Shown here piece by piece: positions 4,922-5,057 of a DNA stretch of 5,057 nucleotides. The notes beneath the pieces were generated by a model. That model did no database searches, was not told where the DNA came from, and saw only the letters and a list, made by a program, of their open reading frames with translations. Positions within the stretch are counted from its first letter, which is position 1. Every line of letters starts with the position of its first letter. The translations under genes and the position numbers were made by a program. Source of the DNA: Campylobacterales bacterium. Lineage in GTDB: Bacteria; Campylobacterota; Campylobacteria; Campylobacterales; QNZT01. Location of the stretch: assembly GCA_015489185.1 (NCBI GenBank), contig WGAE01000161.1:1-5057 (forward strand), written 5' to 3'.

Positions 4922-5057
4922 CCAGATCAACAATCCGATGCCAAACAGCAGATTGAACCAACTCCCCTCACCGAACATCATTTCGATCGCTTTGTACTGA
5001 TACTCTTTATCCAAAGGCAGAGGCTGCGCCAGATGTGCCTGCGTCCAGGATGTGATC
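4910..5057 (-). CDS. C-terminal end of an unidentified membrane-anchored protein (partial)
   Basis: An open frame enters from the right edge on the minus strand and runs 48 codons to a TAA at 4912-4910. The visible part contains AQPLPLDKEYQYKAIEMMFG and ends with the hydrophobic stretch SWFNLLFGIGLLIWAFF, a likely transmembrane helix at the extreme C-terminus. Codon choice resembles that of the neighbouring genes. Its stop codon overlaps the stop codon of the convergent Hpt gene by two bases, and its last sense codons are TTT TTT in a run of seven T. I do not recognise the family. The start of the gene lies outside the window. Confidence 0.6.
   Translation of the reverse strand, partial: ITSWTQAHLAQPLPLDKEYQYKAIEMMFGEGSWFNLLFGIGLLIWAFF

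Noticed and set aside
5008..5016. TTATCCAAA resembling a DnaA box
   Set aside because: It is one mismatch from consensus, a single copy, and lies within a coding region, so it is expected by chance.

Overview
This window looks like ordinary chromosomal housekeeping DNA from a member of the Campylobacterota (Epsilonproteobacteria). The main reason is the isoleucyl-tRNA synthetase. Its N-terminus, its ENRPDWCISRQRDWG block and its C-terminal CPRCW...CERC tail match the epsilonproteobacterial IleS type as I remember it. The base composition is visibly less AT-rich than Campylobacter or Helicobacter, so a free-living sulfur- or hydrogen-oxidising relative (Sulfurovum, Sulfuricurvum or Nitratifractor-like) is a reasonable guess but is not proven. 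I see no mobile element, CRISPR array, phage gene or defence system.

Left part, minus strand. A cinA-family gene (398-1504) is followed by three tRNA genes in the same direction, read in the order tRNA-Lys(UUU), tRNA-Glu(UUC), tRNA-Val(UAC); the cluster may continue past the left edge. A perfect TTGACA-17-TATAAT promoter starts inside the last codons of cinA and fires into the tRNAs after an AT-rich leader of about 80 nt. CinA has an intact C-terminal amidohydrolase domain of the NMN-deamidase type, while its N-terminal half looks like an eroded MoCF-like domain.

Middle. The 147-base gap between cinA and ileS (1505-1651) carries back-to-back promoters and a foldable leader for ileS. ileS (1652-4390) is intact at 912 codons. 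It is followed without a gap by a 37-codon single-pass membrane protein (4390-4503, stop and start sharing one base), then by an orphan Hpt (histidine phosphotransfer) domain protein (4506-4913). These three genes look translationally coupled and form one operon. Translation, an unknown membrane peptide and a two-component phosphorelay share a transcript, but the sequence does not show a functional link.

Right edge, minus strand. The last 48 codons of an unidentified protein ending in a hydrophobic helix converge on the Hpt gene, and the two stop codons overlap. No stretch over 300 bases lacks a gene. The most interesting points are the consensus tRNA promoter with its flanking inverted repeat, the ileS leader with two mutually exclusive hairpins, the conserved-looking micro-membrane protein, and the degenerate CinA N-domain.
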